Assembly: GCA_011503125.2 (NCBI GenBank)
Contig: WWBZ02000040.1
Coordinates: 3,472,001-3,536,000 of the forward strand
DNA from: Botryosphaeria dothidea
Taxonomy: Eukaryota > Ascomycota > Dothideomycetes > Botryosphaeriales > Botryosphaeriaceae
Reading direction: 5' to 3'
Length of the DNA: 64,000 nt
Shown here: positions 30,931 to 41,996 of the stretch, piece after piece
How positions within the stretch are numbered: the first letter of the stretch is position 1
Layout: every line of letters starts with the position of its first letter
Made by a program: the position numbers and the translations under genes
Notes under the pieces: generated by a model
Seen by the model: the letters and a program-made list of their open reading frames with translations, nothing else
Told to the model about the DNA's origin: nothing
Database searches by the model: none

Positions 30931-33422
30931 ACGCCATCGCGGCGCCTGAGCTCTAGAACCCTTCGCACCGGATGTGCGGACGGCTGTAGATTTTCCGTGC
31001 TCTTTCCATCCAGACAGTGTTCCAGCTGGGCTGGGCAGGAGAACGAAAAGTTTTAGAGAGATAGAATGTTGTTTTTATCCATCTCTGCATGGGAAGGTGT
31101 TCAGTTTCTTTTTCCGGAGAAAACGAATTGGGCTTATGGGAATTTTTGTGTTGTGGTTTTATGAGCGAGTCGGTCGCCTTTTTATATAATGATTCCCCAT
31201 GCTGTACAAATAGTTAACGAAACAAATCCAAGATTGAGCCTCGATCCGAGCAAACATCGAGAAAATTGTCTTTCGTCATAAACGTGGAGAATGTGAGATC
31301 ATTTGGGGAGGAGGCTGGGGGGTGGATGGCATACCTTGCATCGCGTGCGCGCGCGAAAGGGCATCTGGGGCCCCAGAGTATTATATACTCTCGGTAACGA
31401 AGGGGAATGGGGGGAAGAAAGCCCGGGGTGCATGTGCCGACGCTGTGGGACGCACGAGCACACATTCCTCCGAACTGTGCTCTCGCATCGTCCGATCGGA
31501 GCACGAGAGTTACATCGGAGGTACAGAAAAACGTAAAGAAAGGGATCAGGCGCGCCTGACTGGCGCTGCTCCGGTCGCAAAGGGGAAATTCTGGGCGCCT
31601 GGAGGGTGACGAGGCAAGGCAAGTGCCGGCGCCCCGTGGGGACTTTGGGCGAGGCTCTCAAACCTGTTCTGGGGTGACTGGGCGCCCACAGACCGCCTTT
31701 GCGCACCACGCCAAGCCCTCGTTTTTTCCTCCGATGCGAAGTGTCACGCCGCCGGGGCTGCAATTTCCATTCGGCCTCACTCCTTCCGTGTTTCTTCTTT
31801 CTTCTTTTTTTTCTTTTGTGGCGAGGAAAGCTTTCTCGTGACGAGGCGCTGGCGTGACATTTTGCTCGCCCTCGGTGCCTGGAGCAAGGGCAACCGCTTG
31901 AAAGGATACATGGAAGAGTAAATCCGGGACTCGTTTCTGTGCAAATGTCGGCGCCCGACCCGACCCACACTTTCGGCATTGGCTTCCCCGAGGGGGAAGA
32001 TGAATGGCGGGGATTGATTCGTGGGAATCGTGGGAATTGCCTTACGGCGGTTTACTCCTTCTCCATCGTGGACTTTGCCGTCTGTTCGTTCCGTTTCTTT
32101 CTCGTGAGCGTGCTTCGGCCGAACCTTGGTCTTGTGGTGAGAGAGCATGGGTCTCAAGAGACGAGGTCTTCAACTTTTGATGAAGCGCTGATGGTCTTTT
32201 CGAAAACGACTATGAAGAAAGAGCTGTGGGATTCTGGATCCTCACGGACGAGAAGTTGTTGTGGCAATGAGAAGCTGAGGAAGGTTTGCTTGTCCTTCCT
32301 TCGGAGTTGGGCACTGACGACACGGGTGGCTTCCTTCTCGGCGTGACACACGCACGCACACGGTTTCTCGACCCGAGTTTCACGTAACCAAAAAACCAAA
32401 AGGGACACTCGACCGGTATCAAAGCCTCATGCAGCGATTGTGCTTTCCCCGTGGCTTTCGAAGACGTCACTGCTCTCGACGATGCAGGTGGACCAAGGTA
32501 GCATCGTGTGCTCTGGAAGATCGGATGTATGGCCAGACACCGGTACATGACCTCGGAGATCCCCCGGGCCACGAGGAAGCCTACGGGCCTTCGGACCTAG
32601 CTCTCGACCTCGACCGTTGGTGTCTTCCACTTCCTTAGCATTTGTGGGAAGTGAGGCAAAGCTGGAAGTGCTCAAATCTACATCGTATCCGTTCATCCGA
32701 CATGCAGTTCGGCACTTCCGAACTCGCTTTCCACCTTTCCAGCAGAGCTCACCATACCATCTACTAGATAGCGAAATCGCACAACGGACATGAAAGACCT
32801 GCCCCCGCTCTCCACGTCTTGTCTAAACAGACCAAATGCATGTGACTAACAAATAGGTACCTAGCAAACAGGTTCCGGATCTTTACTAGACTTTGCATAT
32901 TATTTCGTCGCCCAGCTTGAACTCGAGTTGTAATATCCTACCCACGATTCACATCCATTAGCACTCGGATGCTTCTCATACTTACAACTCTCGACCATAT
33001 CGAGAACCACCCATCTGGGATAGACGAGGTACCTCTCATGTGGCGAGGTAGCGATGTTTTGGCCGTCATCTTCATCGAAGGAAAGAGAACGAGCCGCAGA
33101 TTCTCGGGTATTATGTCGAGCACACGACAGCGGCGTGAGTGAGGGAGTCGAGGCAAAATAGTGAGGCTATTCTGGTCACGAATGACGGGATGGCTAAGGG
33201 AACGCGATTATACGGGATAAAAAATCGACGAAGCCACTCGTTCACCACGACAGACGCCTGTGGTGCTGGAAGTAGATCCGACCAACTGTCTACTCAGGTT
33301 CCAGCCTGGTACAGCCTTGTGTAACACCACTTCGTCTCATCACAAATGCTAAGCCACCTTGACCCCGCACCTGGATGAAGATGACACAGGCTTAGCTTAA
33401 ACCTCACTTCCTGATCTTGTCT
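30931..33422. other. 2.5-kb intergenic region left of copia element
   Basis: It has a terminator-like T-rich stretch after the MFS gene, then GC-rich DNA with a 27-base pyrimidine run (about 31791-31818). A 226-codon minus-strand frame at 31299-31979 is low in complexity (R/K/P/S-rich) and shows no domain. I see no supported gene. It ends with the target-site duplication of the copia element. Confidence 0.45.
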
Positions 33423-33427
33423 ACTTA

Positions 33428-33563
33428 TGTTGGAAATATAGTCTCAGAATGCTCCGAATTAGGTTTAGCGTCAAATAGTCTATATAGCAGGCACCCTCTC
33501 ATACCCCTCTCATGGGATATACCAACAATCCAGACAATAATCAAATCAACTTGATTTCCAACA
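33428..33563 (+). repeat. 5' LTR of copia element
   Basis: Starts TGTTGGAAATATAG and ends TTCCAACA, perfect 8-base inverted termini. It contains a TATA-like tctatatagc. It differs from the 3' LTR at two sites (T for C, A for G), both in the RIP direction. Confidence 0.95.
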
Positions 33564-33574
33564 GTTATGAGCCC
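33564..33574 (+). promoter_or_regulatory. Primer-binding site, half-tRNA-iMet type
   Basis: GTTATGAGCCC directly follows the 5' LTR. Its complement GGGCTCATAAC is the anticodon arm of eukaryotic initiator Met tRNA. Drosophila copia is known to prime from a cleaved 5' half of this tRNA, so the same is inferred here. Confidence 0.75.
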
Positions 33575-33775
33575 GGATGAGCTAGCAAAGCCGCTTGCCA
33601 TCTAGTTCATTATCAAGAAGCACCTTTTTGTGCATTTCAAGCTGTTCCGAGGCATCCGGTCAGCAGTTTTGGCAGTTATTGCCCACAATCGACTCGATAA
33701 CTGAGGTTTTCATCTCATAAGAGTCATCTATCAATCAATTCAATCACTATCTCTCATCCGAGAGCAGTAGACATC

Positions 33776-36700
33776 ATGTCTACTACAAACAAGCCTATCG
33801 TCATCCTCAAATCATCAGAAAACTGGGATGAATGGTATCATATCATTAAAGCAAGGGCCCAACGAGCGGATATCTTCCATTTCATTGATCCTACAACAGA
33901 AACAAAGCCTCCGCAACCACAAGAACCAGTTGCTCCCTCTCGTGGCACTAGAGACGATGCGTACGAGACCTACCGACTCCAACTCGATGAGTATAGGATT
34001 CGCATCAAGAAGCATGAGAAGCAGAGACGCGAGATCAACAATATTGCAACGATTATTGAGGACTCCATTACGGAACCTCTACAACCGCTGCTACGTCAAG
34101 CAAACGACTCTGATCCTTACTCTATCCTTCGAACCCTTCAAGGCAACATGAAGCCTGTAGACCACACAACAGAGGCAATCCTTTTAGGGCAGCTTGCTCA
34201 ACTATCCAAGCCTCCAACTCATCAGAACCTCGACAAATGGATAGCCCAATAGGAAGAATGGCTATTCAAGGCTCAGGCTATCAATCTGCCTGATTCTCAA
34301 GGCAACCGAGGCATCCACAACTTCCTCAACCCTCTTCTCTCATACGATGAGACCTACGCCACTCAGATGAAGATGAAGTTGAGAGAGGACCCAACCAAAG
34401 CAAGGAGCTTATCAACAATCATCGAGGACTATCGCAGTCATATCAGAGATAAGCGTGCAGTCATGAGCATACCAAGCAAAAGAGGAGGATTTGCTGCAAC
34501 CCTACAAGGAGAACAGCAACATCAAAACAAGCATGTACCCAAATGCGTCTGTGGAGCATACCATTGGTGGAATAAATGCTTCTATCTCAACAAAGACAAG
34601 AGACCAACTAACTGGACACCGAACAAGGAAGTGCAACAACGAATCCAGAAGGCAATAAGCAACAAGGACCTTAAGAAGAAGATTGAAGATTCCATTGCAA
34701 AGTCAAAGTCATTAGAACACTCAAAACAACCAAGTCAGGAACAAACTGCCAAGAAGATCAAGGAAGATACCAACAATGAAGACTCAGCATCAGTTGCATC
34801 TTTCCCAACCACTATACAAGCAACCTCATTATTAACTACAAGCGCTGATTATGCTAGCACCCTTGAACTCTCTTGGATTGCAGATACTAGCTCCACTCAT
34901 CATGTGTGCAACAGACACATGAAGCATCGATACACCAAGACTCGCAATGCGTCATCAGATGACACAATCACTAGTGGAAACATTACTACTCCCATTAAAT
35001 CGTTTGGAGAAGTCTCAATCAAGGCTCAAACCTTAACCGGAACACGTACGATCATCCTACGCGACGTTGCATACGTTCCCTCATTCATGGCAAACCTTTT
35101 GTCAGTTACAAAGTGCATGGATAAGGACGTACATCTCGACACTGGCAGAGGAGTGCTATACAACCTCAACAACAACAACACGGTCTGCAAAGTTACTCGG
35201 TATCAAAACCAACTCTTTGTGGAACTCAACAAGGCTCTGGACAATCCAAAGTCAATTATCTCCTCATGTATTGCGTCTCGGAACCTTCCAGCGGACCAAT
35301 GGCATGAAATCTTTGCTCATGCAGGAGAAAAAGTCATTAAATCACTTCCGCAAGCAGTAACCGGTGCAATTATTACTCCTGAAACAACTCTATCGTCTCA
35401 CTGCGATGTATGCGCTCGAACCAAGGCTCATGAGCAGGTGTCTCGTGATACTCAGCCTGAGGAATCATCAAACCAACCCTTCTTTCGAGTCACCTTTGAT
35501 CTCATCCATATGGCGGAAGCATACAACCACAACCAGTGGATCACCCATTTGGAGTGCCACCAAACCAAGTGGAGGTTTTCAGAACCTCATACAAGCAAGT
35601 CTGAGACTGGAACCATTGCAATCAGCCTCATTGAACAAATCTCGGCACGATTCAAGCGTAGAGTAGCCTTCTTTCGCTCTGATAATGAAACTGCACTTGG
35701 AAACGACTTCAAACAACAACTACGACAACGAGGAATCACCTGGGAGACCTTATCACCATTCACACCTGCACAAAACGGCTCATCTGAACGCTCAGGAGGT
35801 GTCATCATCAACAAAGCTCGGGCACTACGTGTCAGTGCAAACCTTCCAGAAGGACTATGGCCTGAAACAGTCAAGGCTGCTGTCTATATCAGCAACAGAA
35901 CACCAACCAAATCACTGAACTACACTACGCCATTTGAGGCAGTGCATGGGCTTAAGCCATCAGTGCAACACCTTCGAGTGTATGGCTGTAAGGCTTACGT
36001 CCTTAACAAGCAAATCCCGCACAAGAATAAGATGCAAGAGCGTGCACTCATTGGCTATTTGATTAGCTATGATTCACGCAATATCTTCCGCATTTGGCAA
36101 CCGCACTTGCAGAAGGTTATTCGTTCACGTGATGTTACCTTCGATGAGACGACCAAATATCAACCAAATGACCCAGAATAAATCCAGGAACCTCATGAAG
36201 CAGAAGAAGAACGAGAATTAATCGTTCCACGCATCATACTATCAAACTCAGACACCGAGGACTCAATTGAGTTAGAGGATCAAGAGGAGAGTCCATCTCT
36301 TCCTCAACAATCACAAGATCATCGCAGAGAAGCCTCAGAACAAACCACTCAAGAGCAACAGGGCATTCAACAGCTTCCTTCGCCATCCATAACGACAATA
36401 AGAAACCCAACAAACACACCTAAGAGCTCTTCAGTTCAATCAAATCAACCTTTGATGGAAGAGGTTCACTTACCCGTCCAGGACATCCGAGTGCCTGACG
36501 AAGAAGACACCCAAAACTCAGGGGGTGCACAACAACCAAGACGGCTCGGACGTCTTTTACAAGCAAATTACGACACTGAACCTCATCCAGCCGCCTCCAG
36601 AGGTAATAGAGCTCCTAATGCTCATCTCATCAATCCGGACATCAATTCGCACGCAATTATTGATCATCCAAGAAGAAGATCACGTCACCAAGCACATGCA

Positions 36701-38184
36701 GCAATTGTTCATGCCAATTTTGGCTCAATGAACACGTTTCACTCATCGTTCATAAGCAGTCTCTTCAACAAATCAAACAAGATCAAACTACATAGAGACA
36801 ACCTCCCTCCTGAACCTCGATTCTATAAGGATCTTATTGCTCACCCTTTTCGAGCTCAATTTGAACAAGCACTGCAAGAGGAGCTCAAAAAGTGTGAAGC
36901 AAAGGGGGTGTGGATGCTCGTACCAAATCAACAAGCCCGTAATCAACACAAAGAGATCATTCCACTTACATGGGTTTTCAAATACAAGTTTGATGAGAAC
37001 GGATATCTCGTCAAATTCAAGGCACGCATCTGCGTTCGCGGCGATTTACAAACAACTCATCAAGATACGTACGCAGCAACACTTGCAATGCGTATCTTCC
37101 GTGCAATCCTCGCAATTATTGCAGCCTTTGATCTTGAGACTCGTCAATTTGACGTAGTTAATGCCTTCCCTCACGTTCCTTTGCAAGAGCATGTCTTTTG
37201 CGAACCTCCTGAAGGCATGGATATCAAAAGGGGACTCATTCTGCAACTTCTTAAAGCCCTATACGGTCTCAAACAATCACCAGCATTATGGCAACAACAC
37301 TTTTGCAACTCTCTTGAAGAAATCGGACTTCAATCAATCCCAGATGCCCCTTGTCTATATCGAAACGATCACTGCATTGTCTTTTCTTCGTTGACGACGT
37401 CATTCTTGCTTACAAGAAGCAAAATGAACAATACGCAACCTTATTGCAAGCTCAACTCACCAATCGTTACGAGATGAGGACAATAGGAGAGATCCAATGG
37501 TTTTTGGCCATCAGAATCATTCGAGACCGTCCAAACCGCAAGATTTGGCTCTCTCAAGAGTCATATGTAATTGGCCTTGCCAACAAATACAATCTGACTC
37601 CCTCAAGGATGGCAACCCCTCTCCCTGATCACGAGGACTTAGTCACAAATTACGCGACTCCGCAAGAAGTGTATAACTACCAAAGCAAAGTTGGATCATT
37701 GCAATTCATTGCAACCAGCACCAGGCCTGATATTGCATTTGCTTGTGCAAAGCTGTCTGAGCATCTTGCAAATCCATCTTTACGAACCTCGCACTTTGCT
37801 GGAAGAGTCCTCAACTATCTGAACAACACCAGAAAGTTAGCCATTTGTATTCATGGAAATGATACAGAGGAGAGCAGCGTTTTTACAATAAGCAGTGATG
37901 CAGCATTTGCAAACGATGTCGAGACTCGCAGAAGCCATCAAGGTTCACTGTTTATGCTGTTCAACGCACCTGTGGATTGGAAAGCCATAAAACAACCAAC
38001 TGTTACAACTTCCTCCACCGAAGCTGAACTACTCGCCTTATCAGAAACCTCACGGCAATTATATTGGTGGAAACGTCTTTTCCAAGCAATCCAGTTCGAT
38101 CCAGGACATGAGATCGAAGTGCAGTGCGATAACACTCAACAAATTGATTCAAAGACTCTCATTATCATCCAGTACTTTTTTTGA
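33776..38184 (+). pseudogene. Copia gag-pol polyprotein, two stops and one frameshift
   Basis: From ATG 33776 one frame codes gag, protease, integrase, RT and RNase H. Gag ends in a CVCGAYHWWNKC knuckle. Protease reads WIADTSSTHHV, with the usual DSG altered. Integrase has the WHEIFAH...CDVC finger and DDE residues in TFDLIHM, FRSDNET and SSERSGG. RT has TWVFKYKFDENG, RQFDVVNAF and FVDDVILAYKK; RNase H has VTTSSTEAELLALSE. Lesions: TAG 34250-34252 in WIAQ-EEWLF (Trp to stop), TAA 36179-36181, and loss of one T near 37381 just before FVDD. The RNase H end beyond VQCDNTQQI is also scrambled. The three C-terminal enzymes are otherwise readable, so it may be non-autonomous but mobilisable. Confidence 0.9.
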
Positions 38185-38378
38185 TTTGGCACTAAAAGTC
38201 ATGATTAAGCAAAGGATGACACAACTCATCTATATCACAGTTAATTTCCTTGCAAAAAAACGCAGATAAGCGTCAAATCACGTTTTCAACAACGTCCCCA
38301 GTTATTTTTGTTATTTGTAAGCAATTTATAAACTTAATACCATGGATTTGTCGCGCATTGCCTTATCCGGCAACACGC

Positions 38379-38388
38379 GAAGGGGGTG
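38379..38388 (+). promoter_or_regulatory. Polypurine tract of copia element
   Basis: GAAGGGGGTG abuts the 3' LTR. This is the expected position for the plus-strand priming site. Confidence 0.7.
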
Positions 38389-38524
38389 TGTTGGAAATAT
38401 AGTCTCAGAATGCTCCGAATTAGGTTTAGCGTCAAATAGTCTATATAGCAGGCACCCTCTCATACCCCTCTCATGGGACATGCCAACAATCCAGACAATA
38501 ATCAAATCAACTTGATTTCCAACA
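38389..38524 (+). repeat. 3' LTR of copia element
   Basis: Identical in length (136 bp) to the 5' LTR; the two differences are in the gggacatgcc block. It is followed by the ACTTA duplication. Confidence 0.95.
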
Positions 38525-38628
38525 ACTTACCTTCAATCACTCTTTCCTGCCCATCAATGCTACAAGTCCAAGACGTACAGAACTATTGAACAAATGGGTT
38601 GTTTGTATAGGGAGTGAAGTTCATCGTA

Positions 38629-38676
38629 GATTGGCATGAGGAGGAGGAGGGTAGGTGACCCGGTCCCTCTTATATA
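38629..38676 (+). repeat. TATA-bearing repeat, copy 2
   Basis: gattggcatgaggaggagga, then gtaggtgacccggtccctct and tatata, closely matches 17596-17643. It sits about 80 bases before the start of the STAND-like gene and could act as its promoter. Confidence 0.55.
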
Positions 38677-38755
38677 GTAGCTATATAACAAATTCTCGGT
38701 GTTGACCCTTGGTTCAATCAGACCCTGTTTCTCCCAACAAGAACACCAGACAGTG

Positions 38756-40079
38756 ATGTCCTTCGGCTTCTCGGCTGGCGACTTTGTCGCTGCGATGAAG
38801 ATCATCGCTGATCTAATCACCTGCCTCAAAGATGTCGGAGGATCGAGAGACGACTACCAGGAGCTCATCCGCGAACTAGAAAGCCTCGACCGAACCTTGA
38901 AGCGTATCGACACAATATCAGATCCTAGAGCAAACCGAGTCAAATGTGCAGCTCTAATGTGTCGACATCCGTTGGAGGAATAAAGTGCAAAAATATTCCA
39001 GGAGCTTGGGACTCAGTCATACAGCGGACAAAGTGGTAGGCTACACAAGATCGGCGCAATGGATGTTGACCGAGAAGAATGAGGCACGGCGGCTTCGGAC
39101 CTACCTGAACCTACACACTTGCAGCATCAACATGTGCTTGACCACTCTTGGGTTGGAAATTCTTCAGGGTGCCGCAACGAGAGAGAACCAAGAGGATTTT
39201 AACCGGAGACTAGAAAATATATCACGCGCTATCAGGCAACTCTCCACGGATGTGGATTCTCAAGCTGAATTGGTCCGCGGAAACCGAACGATCCTGGCGA
39301 AGCTTTTCGACGTGGTTCGGGGCGATATTGTTGCTCCACTCAAAGTTCTTGGTGATCTTGTTACAACTGCATGGTGAGAGATTACCTCAAGAAATGCAAC
39401 TCACATCTTACTCTTTGTTTTAGTGTCGCAGTGCAACAGGTACATAACATTCTCATAGAGTTTCGCCAAACCATGACCTTCGCTGAGACTCGCTTTACCT
39501 ACTTCCAAGCGCCAGTACTGGTCGAGGATGCCCTTGGGAGAAGATTTCCACTTCCTTCTGAATTCAGTCTGAGCGACCTTGAGTGTCTCCTTTGCAACAA
39601 GTTTAGAGAAGGACCCGGAACGACACTTGTCGAAAATGGTCTATACGATCTGGTCAATGCACGCAATAACACTCAAGTGATTACCGAAGGCACCAGCGGT
39701 GGGCTCTTACCAGGTACACATGTCATCATGGCCATGCTCTTACAAGAGCAGCAGGTTGTGCCTGGCCGTTGTCCCATACCACGGTGCACCTCGAATTCAA
39801 TAACAACAGTTCTTGGCGGAGGTTTCAAGCGATTAGTACCCAATTCTCAGGTTTGGGATAGATGCACTGATACGAAATCCTAGTCGCGAATGTGATGTTT
39901 GGTTCGACGTCAGAAAACCCGGGAAGCGCAAGCGCATATCAAGCACCAGCAAAATCGAAAACGCATCGAAAAGGCGAAGGACCTCAGTAGCACCTGCCTT
40001 AGCATTCTTTAACTCTACTTTATCTCCCAGCGATGAGATTGCAGCATTCCGGAATGTCCGGCTTCTCCCCCATCAGTAA
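38756..40079 (+). pseudogene. Fungal STAND N-terminal / ubiquitin-like (ULD) protein, frameshifted
   Basis: ATG 38756 opens MSFGFSAGDFVAAMKIIADL, the start typical of the fungal STAND N-terminal domain found in NLR-like proteins. After HPLEE a TAA (38981) interrupts; two frames over, the protein goes on as VQKYSRSLGLSHTADKVV to LGDLVTTA, so bases were lost or gained near 38981. A real-looking intron follows (39374-39423, GTGAGA...TTTAG). Then VAVQQVHNILIEF leads into a ULD-like domain (APVLVEDALGRRFPLPSEFS) and CPIPRC. The frame stops at 39881, but the next frame reads on as RNPSRECDVWFDVRKPGKRKR up to TAA 40077-40079, so a second shift or a missed intron lies near 39840. No NB-ARC or NACHT domain follows. 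Members are thought to serve self/non-self or stress signalling; this copy looks dead. Confidence 0.6.
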
Positions 40080-40781
40080 CATGCCCCAGCACCCGTTAGT
40101 TACTACAAAAAGCATTCTGGGCAGTCTCGACCATACGATGCTGTATATAAGAATTAACATATTTTTCTTGCATCATAGACTACCAGCTTGACCTGGCCTC
40201 CTACTCCTTATACGTCTTCTGCACCTTTTGTACGTTCTTAAATCATGACATGACCCTCTGAGTAAGATACACAAGGACGGCTGACTTTACAAACAGATGG
40301 AGTTGATCTATTCTTACGAGATAGGTCAAATCGTACGTGATCAAAGATAGGCAACAATGCTGAGACCATCTGAATATGAAAGCAGAGTGCATGGACGAGT
40401 GTAAATTCTACAAATGCAGCGACACCGAAGAAAATTTGGCCACATTACCAACCCAGTGCACAACCCACCTGAATGTCAAAGCTTCGTGACATAGTCTTCC
40501 AAAAGGGGTCTGACCTAAAGGAAATTGCCTGCACTCTAGACGTAGCTATATGTGTCTCTCCCATCAATATATATCTATCAGATCTTTTTCGTTCTCTCGA
40601 ACATCTCCACCACCGCACACCAATTCAGACATACGATCAGTATACCAAGCTAAAGCATTTGTCTGATATTGGCAGGTTAAAAAAACGGAAAAGGATCCAT
40701 CAAGATCCAAAGATTTCAAACTTCCATGAGTGATGGGAGATGATCGCGCTGCCATGAACCAGCAAAACGCCAAATCACCCC
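40080..40781. other. Intergenic, no gene seen
   Basis: Between the STAND-like pseudogene (plus) and the 3' end of the CMD-family gene (minus). Base composition is balanced; only short frames without codon sense are present. Confidence 0.45.
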
Positions 40782-41393
40782 TTACTTCGCCTCCGCCGGC
40801 ACCTCCATCTCCTTCCCATTCATCTCGCCCACGTCCAGTGCGACCAGGAACCTGCTTACGCAATTGTACGCCGCCACCGCCGTCGTCAGCTCGACGATCT
40901 CCCTCTCGTTGAAGAACGCCTTCAACGCCTCAAACACCCCATCCTCGACCTTCACATCCTTGGTCATCGCATCCGTGTACCTTATCACCGCCTTCTCCTT
41001 CTCCCCCAGCCCCTCGACGGCCTTCCCTTCGAGCGCATCAACCCCCTCCTTCCGCAAACACCACTCCAGCGCCGCCCGCGACACGCCCGCCTTCGCGGCC
41101 AACGCGCTGTGCGCGCGCCACTCCCACACCGCGTCCGTCAGCGCGCCGACGCGGCTGACCGCGAGCTCGAGCACGCCCTGGTCGACGAGCGTCTTCGAGC
41201 GGATGGCGCCGAGGAAGGAGTTCCAGCCGTCGGCGACGGGCGGCGAGTGCAGGAGCGCGAGGTCGAGCGGGATGAGCGGGCGCGGGCGGCGGCGCTCGGC
41301 GATGCGCGCGTAGATGGCGCCGGTGGCGGCGGGGTCGGGGTTGGAGGGGGAAGGCTCGGCGGGCGGCTCGGTGGGCGCGTAGGGGAGGCGCAT
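40782..41393 (-). CDS. Carboxymuconolactone decarboxylase (CMD) family protein
   Basis: Single exon from ATG 41393 (MRLPYAPTEPPAEPSP) to TAA; 203 residues. I chose this start because the 63 codons upstream in the same frame are low-complexity (HHHHHQH) and unlike the family. The CMD/AhpD-like helical core is seen: GWNSFLGAIRSKTL, LELAVSRVGALTDAVWEWRAHSALAAKAG and VIRYTDAMTKDVKV, with the Glu and His of the E...H pattern kept. The conserved CxxC of AhpD peroxidases is absent, so a decarboxylase or lactone-related role fits better. Family members decarboxylate 4-carboxymuconolactone to 3-oxoadipate enol-lactone in the protocatechuate pathway. Neighbours are ring-cleavage and lactone enzymes, which supports such a role, but fungi usually use another lactone route, so the substrate is open. 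Confidence 0.75.
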   Translation of the reverse strand: MRLPYAPTEPPAEPSPSNPDPAATGAIYARIAERRRPRPLIPLDLALLHSPPVADGWNSFLGAIRSKTLVDQGVLELAVSRVGALTDAVWEWRAHSALAAKAGVSRAALEWCLRKEGVDALEGKAVEGLGEKEKAVIRYTDAMTKDVKVEDGVFEALKAFFNEREIVELTTAVAAYNCVSRFLVALDVGEMNGKEMEVPAEAK

Positions 41394-41996
41394 GGTGAGC
41401 GGTCGGGATGTGGAGAGGGCGTGTTGGTGGTGGTGGTGGTGTGCGGCGTTTGGGTGCGGGCGATGCGGCAGTGGGCACGGGATTGTTGGAGCGATGCTGC
41501 GGAGGGAGGTGCCGAAACCTGGCGATTTTGCGAGACTTTGGTTGGTCAATTGGTCAGGCGGCGTCCAAAAGGGGCAATTCACCTGGTGGCTTGGAGCAGA
41601 GAGGTCTCATGTGGGCGCACAATGGAATTGGGGATTTCCTGCTGCATATATGCAAGCACAGCATCGGCATTGAGGGGCAGTGGCGGGGTAGAGTGCAGCG
41701 CCCAAGCTTCTCGGATGCGCTTGCGTGCATCGCGCCCCTCTTGCCCAAACGATCGACCGGGTCTTGAGCACGGCAAAACGCTTACCCACCGTTCCACCGC
41801 AGCGCGGAAAATGCAACCACAAGGAAAAACATCGAGCGGGAAAATGTCCAATGAAGTCTTAGTCAATTCTTCTCTCACATGATATCGATTCAACGCTTAG
41901 CAATTCGCGTGCAGAAAGGTTTCCCCTGAATCCCAAAAATAAACCGGCCAAATATTTACAACGCCAAAAATGCCAATCATCCACATAATTTTTCAT
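41394..41996. other. Upstream region of CMD-family gene
   Basis: This 600-base interval is the 5' side of the CMD gene and the 3' side of the dioxygenase gene, both on the minus strand. It has a GTG/CAC microsatellite (about 41424-41443). No extra gene is evident. Confidence 0.45.

Larger units (their letters stand above)
33428..38524 (+). mobile_element. Ty1/copia LTR retrotransposon, nearly complete
   Basis: It is bounded by 136-bp LTRs (33428-33563 and 38389-38524) that differ at only two positions, both transitions, and by a perfect 5-bp target duplication ACTTA (33423-33427 and 38525-38529). A primer-binding site and polypurine tract are in place. One gag-pol frame fills the middle. It has few lesions compared with the elements at 1-12 kb, so it is a young insertion that was mildly mutated. 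Confidence 0.95.

Noticed and set aside
31299..31979. 226-codon minus frame
   Set aside because: Low-complexity R/K/P/S-rich reading of a pyrimidine-rich intergenic region; no motif.
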